DNA of 64,000 nt from contig JALMGJ010000012.1 of the NCBI GenBank assembly GCA_023362775.1, positions 18,303,501 to 18,367,500 of the forward strand, given 5' to 3'. The notes beneath the pieces were generated by a model. The model was not told where the DNA came from. It saw only the letters and a program-made list of their open reading frames with translations, and did not search any database. Shown piece after piece: positions 19,908 to 31,502 of this stretch. The DNA is from Charina bottae. Taxonomy: Eukaryota; Chordata; Lepidosauria; Squamata; Charinaidae. The position numbers were made by a program, and so were the translations under genes. Position 1 is the first letter of the stretch. Every line of letters begins with the position of its first letter.

Positions 19908-20670
19908 CATAGCTTTCCAAACTGTGTGTCGGGACACGTTAGTGTGTCGGCTGCAGTGTCTGGGTGTGTCGCAGCTGCTGCTGCCTCTGAGCCCTGCCAG
20001 GATTCCACACAGGTCCTAGTGCCTGCCTTGTGCCCTGCTGCCTCCAAACCTGCTGTGATTCCGCGCAGGTCCTAGTGCCTGCCTTGTGCCCTGCTGCCTC
20101 CAAACCTGCTGTGATTCCGCGCAGGTCCTAGTGCCTGCCTTGTGCCCTGCTGCCTCCAAACCTGCTGTGATTCCACGCAGGTCCTAGTGCCTGCCTTGTG
20201 CCTTGCTGCCTCCAAACCTGCCCTGCCAGGATTCCGCGTAGGTCCTAGTGCCTGCCTTGTGCCTTGCTGCCTCCAAACCTGCCCTGCCAGGATTCCACGC
20301 AGGTCCTAGTGCCTGCCTTGTGCCTTGCTGCCTCCAAGCCTGCCCTGCCAGGATTCCGCGTAGGTCCTAGTGCCTGCCTTGTGCCTTGCTGCCTCCAAAC
20401 CTGCCCTGCCAGGATTCCGCACAGGTCCTAGTGCCTGCCTTGTGCCTTGCTGCTTCCAAACCTGCCCTGCCAGGATTCCACGCAGGTCCTAGTGCCTGCC
20501 TTGTGCCTTGCTGCCTCCAAACCTGCTGTGATTCCGCACAGGTCCTAGTGCCTGCCTTGTGCCCTGCTGTAAGAGTGTGTCACAAAATGATGCCCTGCTG
20601 TAAGAGAGTGTCGCGAAATGATGGGTGTCTAAAAAGTGTGTCACCAACATGAAAGGTTTGGAAAGCTCTG
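19908..20670. mobile_element. hAT element (CTTTCCAAAC family) with internal minisatellite, copy 5
   Basis: It is bounded by CATAGCTTTCCAAAC and GTTTGGAAAGCTCTG and flanked by a perfect 8-bp duplication GTATAGGG (19900-19907 and 20671-20678). Compared with copies of 178-262 bp at 1117, 31503 and 39960, it is enlarged by an internal tandem array (separate entry). The terminal parts are otherwise the same: TGTGTGTCGGGACACG on the left and GTGTCACCAACATGAAA on the right. There is no transposase. Confidence 0.88.
19983..20570. repeat. 56/61-bp minisatellite inside the hAT element
   Basis: Ten or so units, with starts at 20041, 20097, 20153, 20209, 20270, 20331, 20392, 20453 and 20514, so three 56-bp steps are followed by 61-bp steps. 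The long form has CTGCCAGG inserted before ATTCC. Each carries CAGGTCCTAGTGCCTGCC and TGCC(C/T)TGCTGCCTCC. The orderly switch from short to long units suggests two rounds of local amplification. The 88-codon plus frame at 20386-20652 is just the repeat being read through. Confidence 0.9.
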
Positions 20671-20678
20671 GTATAGGG

Positions 20679-21127
20679 ATTGGACTTTACATGGCCTTAT
20701 TGAACTGAATGTCTCCTTTTTAAATATACTACCCTGAAATCTTCCTTTGGGTGAAGGCAAGACGTATAAATCTTTACAGTGCACAGTTAACAGACAAATA
20801 ACAACACAACAGAATTAAGTGTTGAACAGTTCCCCCCACCCCCAACTTCTTTTATTAATAGGCTTTCTGGGTCTTGGGTAGGTTCACATAGTGCACAAAG
20901 TTAATCTTGTCACCTCTCTGACATTCTGAATATCCATGTCAAACATGGCAATTTTGAGAAGTTCTGCACGGGATGAATGTTTGCAGAGATACCTCTATCA
21001 AAGAAAGCAATACTGGAAGTCGGCAACTTGTGCCCTGCCAACAATTCCCCCAACCCTTACCATGCAGCTCTTGGAGCGTTCTTCTGCCCAATCTCAGAGG
21101 CACTGTCTTCTTCCTTGCTTAAAAAAA
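20679..21127. other. unannotated RAI14 intron sequence
   Basis: No gene or repeat recognised. Confidence 0.35.
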
Positions 21128-21135
21128 ATGTAAGC

Positions 21136-21740
21136 CATAGCTTTCCAAACTGCGTGTCGTGACAAAACCTGGAAGGGCTGATGGTGCGTCGCCGCCAGCA
21201 GCGGCGCACCATCAGCGCTTCCAGGTTTTAGCGCGAAACATGAGGCTGCCAACGGCGGGACTTTGGAAAGCACTTGTAAGGGTTAGCTTAGCATAACCTA
21301 CGCCATCTTGCTTTTGGAAACTGCTTGCTGTTAGAAACTAGGTGAAAGGAGATGCAGGGCTTTTGCTGTTGTCTCTAGGGAGATAACACTCTCCAAGGAT
21401 TGTTTGGAATACCAGGAGACATGAAGACTGCCCCTGGAGGCTTCTGGAATGCTTACTACTAGCTATGCAGATTTAGGAACCTTGCCCTGTTACTGGGAGA
21501 AGAGTTCATTATGCTTTCTTACTGAGCTTTGCAAACCCTATATAAGTACTGTACTTGTGTGTGTGTGTGGGTGGGTCTTCCCAGGCATTCTACTGTCATG
21601 ATGTCTGTGGAGACCTCACCCAGCTCTGTCTTGGCCAAAATAAATGCTGTTATTTTATATCTCCAAGCCTCGACTCAAGACTGTTATTGGTAACTTCAGG
21701 GACTTGGGTAAAACAGTGTAAGCAGGGGCCTTACACACTG
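21136..21740. mobile_element. hAT element (CTTTCCAAAC family), copy 6, interrupted by a solo LTR
   Basis: The left end CATAGCTTTCCAAAC is at 21136. The right end GGAAAGCACTG is split by the LTR at 21275-21735, so the last bases CACTG are at 21736-21740. With the LTR removed the element is about 140 bp and its 8-bp duplication becomes visible: ATGTAAGC (21128-21135) and ATGTCAGC (21741-21748). The core has an inverted repeat around GGTGCG(T/C)CGCCGC. Confidence 0.8.
21275..21735 (+). mobile_element. solo LTR of an endogenous retrovirus-like element
   Basis: A 461-bp unit starting TGTAAGG and ending CCTTACA (perfect 7-bp inverted ends, TG...CA). It is flanked by the 4-bp duplication CACT (21271-21274 and 21736-21739). 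A TATA box CTATATAAG lies at about 21540 and a polyadenylation signal AATAAA at about 21640, in the order U3-R-U5. No internal retroviral sequence is present, so it is probably the product of LTR-LTR recombination. A 4-bp duplication fits gammaretrovirus-like or some Gypsy elements; the class is not determined. Confidence 0.8.
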
Positions 21741-21748
21741 ATGTCAGC

Positions 21749-24700
21749 TGTAAAATAAGTGTGTTAAGTCTCCAATAAACTCCCCCCACAAAAGCTTTGT
21801 TCCTGCCCTCTCCCCTTAAAATACAAAAAGTAGTTTTAAAATCACTTTAAAGACGAGTACCAACATTTTGCCCTGAACACTGGGCATGAACACTGAAATG
21901 TTGTGAAATTTCAGCCAGGTTTTTAAAAAATAACTTGCATGCAATCCAGCAGATGCCATCCAGATGGCATGAGGTCCTTAAATCTGCAGAAAGGAGCAAA
22001 ACACTGTCCACCCCTGCAGAAGGGAGAAACATGCCCAGTGGTTTGGGAGGTAATATGGGCTCTATGATGAGCACACTTGTATTAAAGCATATTTTACACC
22101 TACACTTTACTTTAAAAATGTGGTTTTAAATACCACTTTGGCTCCAAAACTAAGAAATACTGAACAGTAGCCTTGTGTAGTCTATTCACCAACATGAATA
22201 AAATCTGGGATCACAGTGCACCTTTGCAGAACTGAAGTTGGATTATGTGTATATGCAAGCTGTAAAAACTGCAAATAGAAGTAACATAAAGCTGTGTATC
22301 AAAGGAATTTGTTCATTGCACAATCATTGCAAATGCCTTTAGCCAGAGGTTAGTGCTGTTCTTCTCTCAAAAACATAAAATAAAATCCTGCATTGTTAAA
22401 CACACCAAACCAGTCAAGTGCTACTTGGCAAGGAAAACACTTATTCATGAATTGCAAAACCAACAAGGATAATTCAGTGAAACTAAAAACCTTGTAAGCT
22501 TTTTGTGTGTGGGCACCAAGTGACCTCTAAGAGAAAGAAAGAACACTTGGATACAGGTCCTGGGCCTTTCTGGATTTTTAATACATCAAGAAATGAATAT
22601 TTACAAGCAGATTCAGCTGTTTTAGAGACCAGGTGTATCCTATATTCTCAAGGCTGGTTTATATTTGCAGGTGTGTAACTGCAGCAATCTGTACTTTATG
22701 AGTGGCACCTGAACATGCAAGAAATGAAAGTGGATCTGGGAAGTGGTGGAATACCTGTGGACTGCAGATCCTTACTAGCAGACATCAAGCACCAAATATA
22801 TGTCTGGTGACAAAGAATTTCATGTAGGAGAGTGAAGGGGGTAGAGTGATGGATAGAGCCCTCTATACCTCCCATGGAGGTCCTCTCTGTTATTATACAG
22901 GATGTCAAGGAGGAATCTGCCTTACAGCACTTCTCATTATTTACCTATGTGGTCCAATATTGTACTTAGGCTGACAGGGCTCTCTAGAGATCTTTTTCAA
23001 CCTGCTCTCAGAGATCCTTTCTAACCAAAAACAGCAGTTGATTTTGGTGGCCATCTGCAGGCAGAAAAACATGTTCTGCAACTAAAACAACAGATTGCCA
23101 AAAGACAGCCAAAACATGCCTTGCCTCCTCTGCCGCTTTAGGAGGGGGAAAAAGCAAATGCTCCTTTATGGGTTTAATGCAAAGTTAGGTATTTGCATGG
23201 ATCAGCATGCTTGGCCAATCCAGGAAAAAAATCAATCTGGCTGGAGATCTTTCCTCATTCTTTGGAGAATTTATTTAGCCTTACCCAGAAGCCTGCACTC
23301 AGCATTCACCGCTGGCAGGAAACAGGGTGCCAATCATGAGCTATCCTAGAAAGGGAAACCAAGGGGAAAGAAAAAGCTCTCCTTAAGATTTTGAAGAAAG
23401 AAATGGGGTTCTTCCAACAAGGAGCATGCAAAACATTATGAGTTCTGAAAGTTCCAAGTTTGACAAAGCTGCTTTACTTTGAAATGAAAATCCAACCGTT
23501 CTGTAAGTGTTTTAAACTCCAACAGGGCTATTCTGCACTCAAAACATTTCCAAAATGCTTGAAGGAACAAACTTAAAAACAGGTGATGTTGCTATTTTTG
23601 GTGATGCAATTCTAAAGCATGCAAAAAAAGGGCCCAGGGGCAGCTTCACAGCCCCAGGACACAGGAACCAGATTTACGCAGCATCTCCTTCATCTTCCCT
23701 GGTATAAATTAACTGTTTGCGTTCTGACAAGTAAAATGGAAATCCCACGTCCTTTGGGAGATTTGCAAGGATGGTAAAACTAAGATCCAACAATAGGTAA
23801 CTGACCAGGAAGGTCTTGCAGCACTTGTCTGTGTACACATGCAGGATACACCCTGAGTGTGCACCCAAACCTGGGTCTTTGCAATACAAAATACACCCTT
23901 CCATCACATGTGACTTGGCCATCATTAAGAGGGTTTTCTTAATCAACTCGAGGAGCACCAGATTTCCAAGCTTAGGGGTTATATATAACTAAGCATGACC
24001 TGCACATTTTCTGTTCCTTCCCACTGCAGAGACAAGAAAATCAGTGCTTCACAATTCCCAAGATCCTCCTGCTATAGAAGAAAGCCTTTTAAAAACAATA
24101 AGGGGATAGATTTTTCTGTATGCATTAGGGAGAGGCTTTGAAAGAATTCAGTCCTGGCAGTATTCGTGGAGATGGGATCAAGCTTTGAGTTGTGCTGAAG
24201 CAGGGCAGACGTGCACTTGCCAAAGAAAATGAAATAATCCTGAGCATTCAAGAACAATCAAGCATGAAAAAACTGATAACACTAGAACAACTCATCAATG
24301 GGTATTTCTATAGACTTGGGCCCTTAAAAACTCAGTATCAGTATTGTTACAGTAATAAAAATACATTTTTTTCAGTTAAAGGGAAAAGCAAATGAAATAC
24401 TCATACAAGTTATTCTTACCACCTACGCAAATTCAAATAAACCTTTTATTTTAAAATGAAGTGAAACAGCCAATCTGGTACTAGCTTCCCTTTAAAGTAC
24501 GTGTATCCAATCTTTCTCAACCGGCACCCTTCAAAGACACTGGACATCAGCTTCCATAATTACATTTTAAATTCATTTGCAAACTGCCTCTAGGAAAATT
24601 TGGTTCTGAAGGGAAGTATACACAAATTAGCAATAGCAATAATCCTGCAGCAGCACAACCAGTGATCATGCTAATTAGAGTTTATGGGAGGTGAAAGTCC

Positions 24701-26339
24701 AAAATATTTGAAAAATGCCAAGTTGGGAAAGGTCAGATTAAAGACCCTCATTTCTCCAAACAAGATTAGTTAATTCCTGAATGATCATAGAGTTATTGTG
24801 CTTTCAGAATGGAAATTCCTTCCATAGAAAAATCTACGAGCAACCCACATCATGATATCATCAGACAAGTGACTGGCTACAACTCATGCGAATGACATAA
24901 TTCACATCATTTGAGCAATCATGTGACATCATTGTGACTTATCCTGGATACCTATCTGCACTGACACAGAAGTCTATCAAAAATCCCCAACACATATCAT
25001 ACAGTTGTTGCACATCGTTCCTTCACAGAAATGCACATGGGACATAAGAAGCACATAAAGAAATGTAGAGAAACAGGAACTTAGTGACAAATTAATACTT
25101 TAAAACTCAGATCCAAAATATGAAACAGCCTTGTGAACACCGGGAATGGGGAAATGGGAAAGATTTATGAAACTTAAACCTAACCACACAACCAGGAACA
25201 AGAGCAAAATATCCAATGAGGCTGTGAGTCAGTTTCTCTGTCCCATTGAGGGAACCTCATGCTGGAAAACATACTCCTAAGTTTCCCCAACTACATGCAA
25301 AACTCCCTAATTTTTTTCAATGTTTCTACACATAACGTCACAAAATCACATTTTTTATTTCCCAGTGGTTTGCACAAAAATTCAACAGCATTATTTCTGG
25401 GGACTGCAAAACAGAGTTCAGGCTCCACATTATGCAACTGAAATGCACCCCATACATGGGGACATGACACAATATAACATCTGCTTCTATATATTCCCTC
25501 CTGCAACTGATGACTACCAGGATGTAGATAGCTCCTAAAGCTAATGTGCTGTATTTTGTCATCTAAAGTTCAACCATCTGTGAGTTCAATTCCCAGTAGA
25601 GGGTTTGAACCCACAGAATAACATCTGGCTATTGACATCTGTTGAATTCCAAAGAGGATGAAGCTGGTCACATGATGCCTGCCTCCTGGTGGTCAATATA
25701 ACTTCCTACCCTAGTGTCATTCAGAGATTTTTCATTGCATATTGTTGCCATGAATAGGATAGCCAATGGCACCAAGTTGAGGAAGGTTATTATTAAGCAT
25801 TTTTATCCTGCTCATCAGCCACAAAAAGAGGAAGAATTCTCAGGGCCTTACAAGGTCAATAACAAGTCTATAAACCAAGAGTAGGGATTATCTGAAAGAC
25901 AAAACACAAAAGGAAAAGAACTGAGTGGGAGGAAAAAGCAGATTAATTGCAGAGGTCTTATGATCTGCTGGAATATTCCAGAAGAGGAGGAACTGAAATC
26001 TGATGACCTTGCAGTGAAATGGCCCAGGTTGCTTATTATCCTCTGCTATATTTGTGCTTCATTTGCTATATTTATATATATATTTGTGAACCGCACAGAG
26101 TCCACAGGTATGGAGGAGATGGGCGATGATACAAATTTAAATAATAAAATAATAATAAAATATTACTGGAACTCTATTTTGAAACCAGCAGGATATGCTT
26201 TCCTGGCTACATCTAAACAGGTTCATCTCTCAAAACCATCTTTTAGAACAGTTACAGAACGTATTTTAAATTCCCATCATAGCTAACCTATTCAAGACCA
26301 GGTAGAAGTGTTCATGTGCTTTCTACGCATGATTGACAG
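21749..26339. other. unannotated RAI14 intron sequence
   Basis: The longest stretch without a clear repeat boundary. 24500-24740 looks like a worn copy of a palindromic MITE (tttctcaaccgg... to ...ccaagttggg). 26085-26162 carries a worn L2-type 3' tail (accgcacagagtcc, gatgggcgatgata). Short frames around 25.3-25.5 kb overlap on both strands and have no domain. No splice-flanked exon was recognised. Confidence 0.4.
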
Positions 26340-26480
26340 AGGCAGCATCATGGCAGACTACTCAGAATGTTGGACTACGTCTGGGGAGACCCACGTTCAA
26401 ATCCCCATCTCTCACCCTAACTTTCCTCACAAGATTTTTGCCAGGATAAAATGAACTGGGCAAAGCCACTTAACAGAACC
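26340..26480 (+). mobile_element. MIR-like CORE-SINE remnant
   Basis: Words such as gagacccacgttcaaatcccc, ctctcaccctaactttcctcac and caggataaaatgaactgggcaaagcc follow the MIR/CORE-SINE pattern (reworded tRNA head, core, LINE-like tail). Strongly diverged and non-coding. Confidence 0.5.
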
Positions 26481-26518
26481 AGAGCTACTGGAAAGTAGAT
26501 ATGATAATCACTCTAAGA

Positions 26519-26755
26519 CGGGTGGGCAACGTCAGGCCTGCGGGCCGTATAAGGCCCACGGGGCTCCCGCCCGCAAACCCGCCCCCTTCCACGTGATTGG
26601 CTCCTGCCCGCAAGCCCCGCCCCCCGGTGCTTGTGATTGGCTCCCGCCCGCAAACTCTGGCCCCTAGAAATCCCAGAAACCCCACCCCCCCGGTCCCCGG
26701 TTATAAATATCCAAATGGAATATCCAAATGGCAGAAAAAAGGTTCCCCAGCCCTG
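26519..26755. mobile_element. non-autonomous hAT element with GATTGGC...CCCGCAAACC repeats, copy 2
   Basis: Starts CGGGTGGGCAACGTCAGG and ends GGTTCCCCAGCCCTG. The perfect 8-bp duplication CTCTAAGA lies at 26511-26518 and 26756-26763. It holds three units of the GATTGGCTCC..GCCCGCAAACCC repeat also found at 18982, 29700 and 45975. Non-coding. Confidence 0.85.
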
Positions 26756-26832
26756 CTCTAAGAAATACTTTCTGAACAAGCGACCCCACTCCATTTATAC
26801 AAGTAAACACACAAAGATTGTATAAAAGATTA

Positions 26833-26890
26833 TAGGGGCGTGGTGGCTCAGCGGGTAAGACGCCAGGCTTGTTGATCGGAAGATCGCAAG
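26833..26890 (+). mobile_element. tailless SINE fragment: 58-bp tRNA-like head only
   Basis: TAGGGGCGTGGTGGCTCAGC through GATCGCAAG is the first 58 bp of the Sauria-type SINE head, ending before the B box. It is flanked by a 22-bp duplication differing at one position (26811-26832 and 26891-26912, both ending TATAAAAGATTA). The unit therefore retroposed as a 3'-truncated RNA without the Bov-B-like tail normally needed. This is the architecture described for tailless retropseudogenes. Confidence 0.85.
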
Positions 26891-27404
26891 ACAAAGATGG
26901 TATAAAAGATTAGACTATGCCAAAATATTTCACTGTACCTCCAACGCCGCTTTCACTTTCATTTGATATTAAAGGATAATACTTGTTCTGAGTCTCCAAA
27001 CCAATTAAGTTCTGTTGGCAGTGGGTGGTTCCATCAATTCGCCTTAGGCCTGCTCTTGCGCTAACACTGCTCTCTTGCCAACCTAAATTTCCAAGCTTGT
27101 CAAATACAACATACAGCACCAAATTCTCTTCCATGCCTACTCTCCATGTGGACAACGTGAGCTGGGGACTGCTCATTTTCAATTACATCAGACTGTTTCC
27201 TACTTAAGGGAGGGCGGGGAAGAGATCTTTAAGCCAGAATTCTCCAACCTAGAAATGTTGGGTTTTGATTCCCAGCAGACCATGAGAGATGAACATCCAA
27301 CACATCTGGAAGGCAGCAACTCATAGGAAGCAACTATGATACATTTTTATATTTTTGCATTCATATATAGTTATTGTATTTTGCTAAAGTTGCTATGAAT
27401 TCAT

Positions 27405-27836
27405 TTATTTTATTTTATTTATTTATTATTCAAATTTATTCCCCGCCCATCTCCCATGCAAGGGACTCTGGGCGGGTTACAATAAATAAAAATTTAAAAC
27501 TATACAAAATATCTAAAAACACAAACAACACATAATAAAATAAAATCCAGGATGGGCTTGGACCCGCAGAATAGATAGTAGAGCTATGGGGCCAGCCAAC
27601 CCCAGGAGGCACTACCACCTCCGTCGTCCCAGGCCAGGTGGCAAAGCCAGGTCTTAAGGGCCTTCCGAAAGGCCAGGAGGGAGGGGGCCAGTCTCACCTC
27701 CGGGGGCAGAATATTCCACAAGGCGGGCGCTATCGCAGAGAAGGCACGCCTCCTGGACCCCGCTAGATGGAATTGTCTTGTTGAGGGGGTCCGAAGCATG
27801 CCCTCCCTGCATGTACGGGTGGGGCGGGTCGACGTT
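27405..27836 (-). mobile_element. L2-clade LINE, 5'-truncated
   Basis: The minus-strand ORF2 C-terminus (FSAIAPALWNILPPEVRLAP, LKTWLCHLAWDD, SWGWLAP) is followed by the 3' UTR with the GGGACTCTGGGCGGG block and a TTTA-rich tail. It is flanked by AATTCAT at 27398-27404 and 27837-27843, a probable target duplication. Closest in wording to the 57.7 kb copy. Confidence 0.85.
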
Positions 27837-28075
27837 AATTCATCCAACCTATGACTGAAACCACACTCACAAATTTAGTGTAGTGTGATTATTTAATATT
27901 AGTTTTTAAGAACCCCCTAATGCTTGCCCACACAAAGGGGGAATAGAAAGTTTAAAAAAAACCGTGTCCAACACCGGCCATTATAAAGTACATAACAACA
28001 CACCAAATATTGTCTACAGCTCCATATTGACATTATAATCTGATACAGCTGAAATTACCTTTTCTTGATCCCTTA

Positions 28076-28222
28076 TACTATACTATATTATACTATACTA
28101 TACTATACTATACTATACTAATACTAATACTAATACTAATACTAATACTAATACTAATACTAATACTAATACTAATACTAATACTAATACTAATACTAAT
28201 ACTAAACTATACTATACTATAC
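28076..28222. repeat. ACTAT / ACTAAT composite microsatellite
   Basis: TACTA pentamers at both edges surround about 16 uninterrupted ACTAAT hexamers (about 28115-28204). The near-mirror arrangement suggests the hexamer arose within a pentamer array. Confidence 0.9.
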
Positions 28223-28711
28223 TTCCTCCTTCCCCAATCCGGTTCTCCTGAGATATGTCAGATTTCAACTCCCAGAATCCCTAACCATCACAAGAATCCA
28301 GTTTTTCCAGAGGGCACAAGGTTGGGCATCCTATTGTAACTGTATAATAGGGAACAACTCTAATTGTCCTAGGCTGTAATAAATAGTCAGTTATTAAGCT
28401 TTATCACATGTGTAAGTACATGCATAACTTTGCACTTGATGATGACTGAATGTATGGACTGGCTACAGAAAAACAGCAATTGCTAGAAGATGACAATACT
28501 GTAATATAAATTGTAGACCAACAGTATTTGTAAGACCATGCATTAATAACCCTTTTTATTAACCATAGGATTTGGGCTGTGGTGCTCTTCTCAGTACACA
28601 GTATGGACACAGTCAAGGCTAATAATTGAACTGTAATTAGCCAATTATTTATATCTTTCTTTTTAGATTAAAAAGCCTGCAGCAATATAGGTAAAGCCTC
28701 TATTGAGTTTA

Positions 28712-29053
28712 GGTAAAGGTTCCCCCCGCACATTTGTGCAGTCTTATCCGACTCCAGGGGCCGGTGCTCATCTCCGTTTGTTAGCTGAAGAGCCAGCGTT
28801 GTCCGAAGACGCTTCCACGGTCATGTGGCCGGCATGACGCACGCGGAACGCTGTTACCTACCCACCGAAGTGGTACCTATTCATCTACTTGCATTTGCAT
28901 GCTTTCGAATTGCTAGGTTGGCAAGAGCTGGGGCTAGTGCGGGAGCTCACTCCGTCATGCAGGACTAGGGATTCGAAGCTCCGAACTTGCGATCTTCCGA
29001 TCGACAAGCCTGGCGTCTTACCCGCTGAGCCACTACACCCCTTAGCACACCCC
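28712..29053 (-). mobile_element. Sauria-type SINE, full length
   Basis: Read on the minus strand it has the tRNA-like head (GTAAGACGCCAGGCTTGTCG at the right) and the Bov-B-like tail, seen on the plus strand as AGGTAAAGGTTCCCCCCGCA at 28712. It is flanked by TTGAGTTTA at 28703-28711 and 29054-29062. Confidence 0.85.
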
Positions 29054-29062
29054 TTGAGTTTA

Positions 29063-29591
29063 ACTCATCTAATGAATACATGGATACAGCCATACTGTTT
29101 TCTTGACAGCAATAAAAATGCAATTTGCTATTATCTTCTTTCAGAATTTTTTTTTCAATCTCCCAGCCTAATCTATACCTCTGGCCCCCCATCCAAGTAC
29201 TAACCAGGTTTACCCCTGCTTAGCTTTTTGACATCAGCTAAGGCTGACAAGTAAATAACTATAAATAAATAAAAATATAGTAAAGATCAATTAAAAACCA
29301 ACTTCTACAATTCTTTGAACAGGACAATTGGGAGTATTGGCCTGGCGAGGGGAAATGAGTCCAGCTGAGCAGGTTTCTCTTCTGTAGAAGTTGTAGGCTA
29401 CTTTCTTTCAATGAGACAGTAAGAGAAAAAATATTCCAAGTCTGGAAATAAAAGAACTGTCCAAGGAATTTCTTCTGCATCAGCACTGTCAAAATGAACA
29501 AAATTCTGGTGTAAGAACAGAAGCTCCATTGACATCTACTCAACAGCATAACAAGGGTCTTTGCTTTTTATTAAATATGATAGTTTTATGG
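29063..29591. other. unannotated RAI14 intron sequence
   Basis: 29190-29260 contains ccaagtactaaccagg... wording shared with other squamate repeats, too short to assign. No gene seen. Confidence 0.35.
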
Positions 29592-30060
29592 AAGATCAGG
29601 TATTAAATTGGAACTAGGAGACCCAGGTTCAAGTCCACATTTAATTCACATGCGACAATGTAGCTAAGCCACACTTTTTTTAACTGTGGTCTTCTAAGTC
29701 AGGGGTCCCCAACCTGTGGGCCGCGGGGCTCCCACCTGCAAACCCTGCCCCCCGGTGTGCGCGATTGGCTCCTGCCTGCAAACCCCGCCCCCCCACTGCG
29801 CATCATTGGCTCCCACCTGCAAACCCCGCCCCTCCCGGTCCATGGAAAAATTGTCTTCCACGACCGGTCCCTGGTGCCAAAAAGGTTGGGGACTGCTGTT
29901 CTAAGTCATAATTGGTTACATTTACACACTGTGCAAAGTCAAAACCAAAGAAACCACATATTGGTTTAGACACTATCTCCTGGCCAACCTATCTCACAAA
30001 ACTGTTGTTGTGGGGAACAACATTAGAAGAGGTAATTATCCTGAACCTCTGGGAGAAAAG
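29592..30060 (+). mobile_element. MIR-like CORE-SINE remnant split by a hAT insertion
   Basis: aactaggagacccaggttcaa at about 29610 and ctatctcacaaaactgttgttgtg at about 29985 resemble the head/core and tail of a MIR-like SINE. The hAT element at 29700-29898 separates them. Diverged, low certainty. Confidence 0.45.
29700..29898. mobile_element. non-autonomous hAT element (CAGGGGTCCCCAACC family), copy 1
   Basis: Starts CAGGGGTCCCCAACC and ends GGTTGGGGACTGCTG (inverted ends). The perfect 8-bp duplication is TTCTAAGT (29692-29699 and 29899-29906). It holds the (C)GATTGGCTCC..CCTGCAAACCCCGCCCC repeat. The TIR resembles the CAGGGGTCCCCAAC ends common among hAT elements. Non-coding. Confidence 0.9.
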
Positions 30061-30517
30061 GCAGGTTCTTTATCTAATGAATAAATGAAATATAACCAAG
30101 TAAGATAAAGCTGCACCAACCTAAAGCTGTTAGGTTTAACAGGCTCACCCAATACTATATTTCTGTAATTTCCTTAGAGTCAATTTGCATTTGTTATAAA
30201 CCACAGGTTTCAATTTTACTGGTTTAGTCACAAGATAGGAAAAGGGGAATCTTTCAAAATAACTCCTACAATTTTAGCCCTCTCTTAAATATTCCTGAAT
30301 CTATTCCTTTACAAAATTTGTATGCCATTTCATAAGACAGTACAGTGGATTTGTTTCCAAAGTATTTAAAAATAGCTTTGCCAATTACACAGTAGGAGCA
30401 ATATCAAAAAAGCTGCTTTCTATGCACAATGAATCATCTTTCCATCTACCTTGTTGCATTAACAGATGTAGATTTTTTTTAATCAGCAAAACTTAGCTTA
30501 GCAGTTTATTAGATTGT

Positions 30518-30625
30518 CTATGAAGGTTCTCAGTCATCCAGGTGGAATTGTCTGTAGCTTGAATCATGTCAACTAGATTTCTACTGAGAAAATAGAAATC
30601 CAGTTGACATGATTCAAGCTACAGA
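30518..30625 (+). mobile_element. foldback retroposon, copy 1 (Penelope-like?)
   Basis: A 108-bp insert with a 16-bp perfect target duplication (CAGTTTATTAGATTGT, 30502-30517 and 30626-30641). It has a 33-bp unpaired leader (CTATGAAGGTTCTCAGTCAT...), then a hairpin of 33-bp arms (30551-30583 and 30593-30625, one mismatch) with a 9-nt loop. The same leader and arms occur in the larger copy at 44651. Duplication length points to LINE/PLE-type target-primed insertion, not a cut-and-paste MITE. Confidence 0.85.
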
Positions 30626-30641
30626 CAGTTTATTAGATTGT

Positions 30642-31494
30642 TTCTATTTGTCAAAGTTGGTCTTACCTCCAACACACATTAACTTTTAGATATTCCAGTC
30701 ATCTGAGGAACAATTCAATCAAATAACCAGAAAGGAGATGCAAGTGAAGGAAAAAAGCACCCCCTTCTCCTCAAAATGGATAAAGCCTACTTTTTTTTAG
30801 AAAAATGAGTGAGGACACAATCACCAATTGTCCCCTATGGATGGGTGTGTTCCAACTTCAACAGTTGCCATCAGAAGCTCTGTGTTGTGATCAACACTCT
30901 TCCAAACAAGCTTCCTTTTAGCTCCCTTGTCACTTTGAGCTACTATATTTGCCAACCATGAAATGCAAAATGAAAGGATGGTTGAAAGCGATGCAGTTGT
31001 GTCCTCAAATAACACAGCAAGCTGCCTTATAGAAACTTACCAGCACCTCCACCGGCATTTAATAGCAAATAACTCCCTTTGGGGGAGTTGGGCGGTGATA
31101 AATCCAATCAATCAATCAATAAAAAAGTGGGGACAATTTCTTATACCTCGGTAGCCTTGGAATCAAAGAAAATGGCTGGATTCACACATCATTCCAAGTC
31201 CTAGTGTGGGTTCCTGGGTTTTGTGAACCCAGCAATTGTGGCTTAATCAACAAACCAAAGCTTAGCACAATACAGGTGGCTTAGATCATAGGGAACCGCT
31301 TTATAGTTCCTTGTAAACATTTAGGCGTTGCATGGGAATGTGATAAAGTATTCTGAAAAGATATATGCATATCATACAGAACATGATGAAATTGGTTATG
31401 ACTCCTCCTGTTTGAATGCTCACAAGCCAGGACTGCTTCTCTGTAAGGTAAGAAATGAATTAGAGAAGTGTCACTGAACAAAATTAAGGCTGCT
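30642..31494. other. unannotated RAI14 intron sequence
   Basis: 31075-31120 is a short L2-type tail (ctttgggggagttgggcggtgat followed by AATC/CAAT repeats). 31170-31270 has ggctggattcacacatc and tttgtgaacccagc, a decayed inverted-end repeat like that at 35068. No exon seen. Confidence 0.4.
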
Positions 31495-31502
31495 CCTTAC
31501 TT

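Noticed and set aside
20386..20652. 88-codon frame with repeated peptide
   Set aside because: It is a read-through of the 56/61-bp minisatellite.
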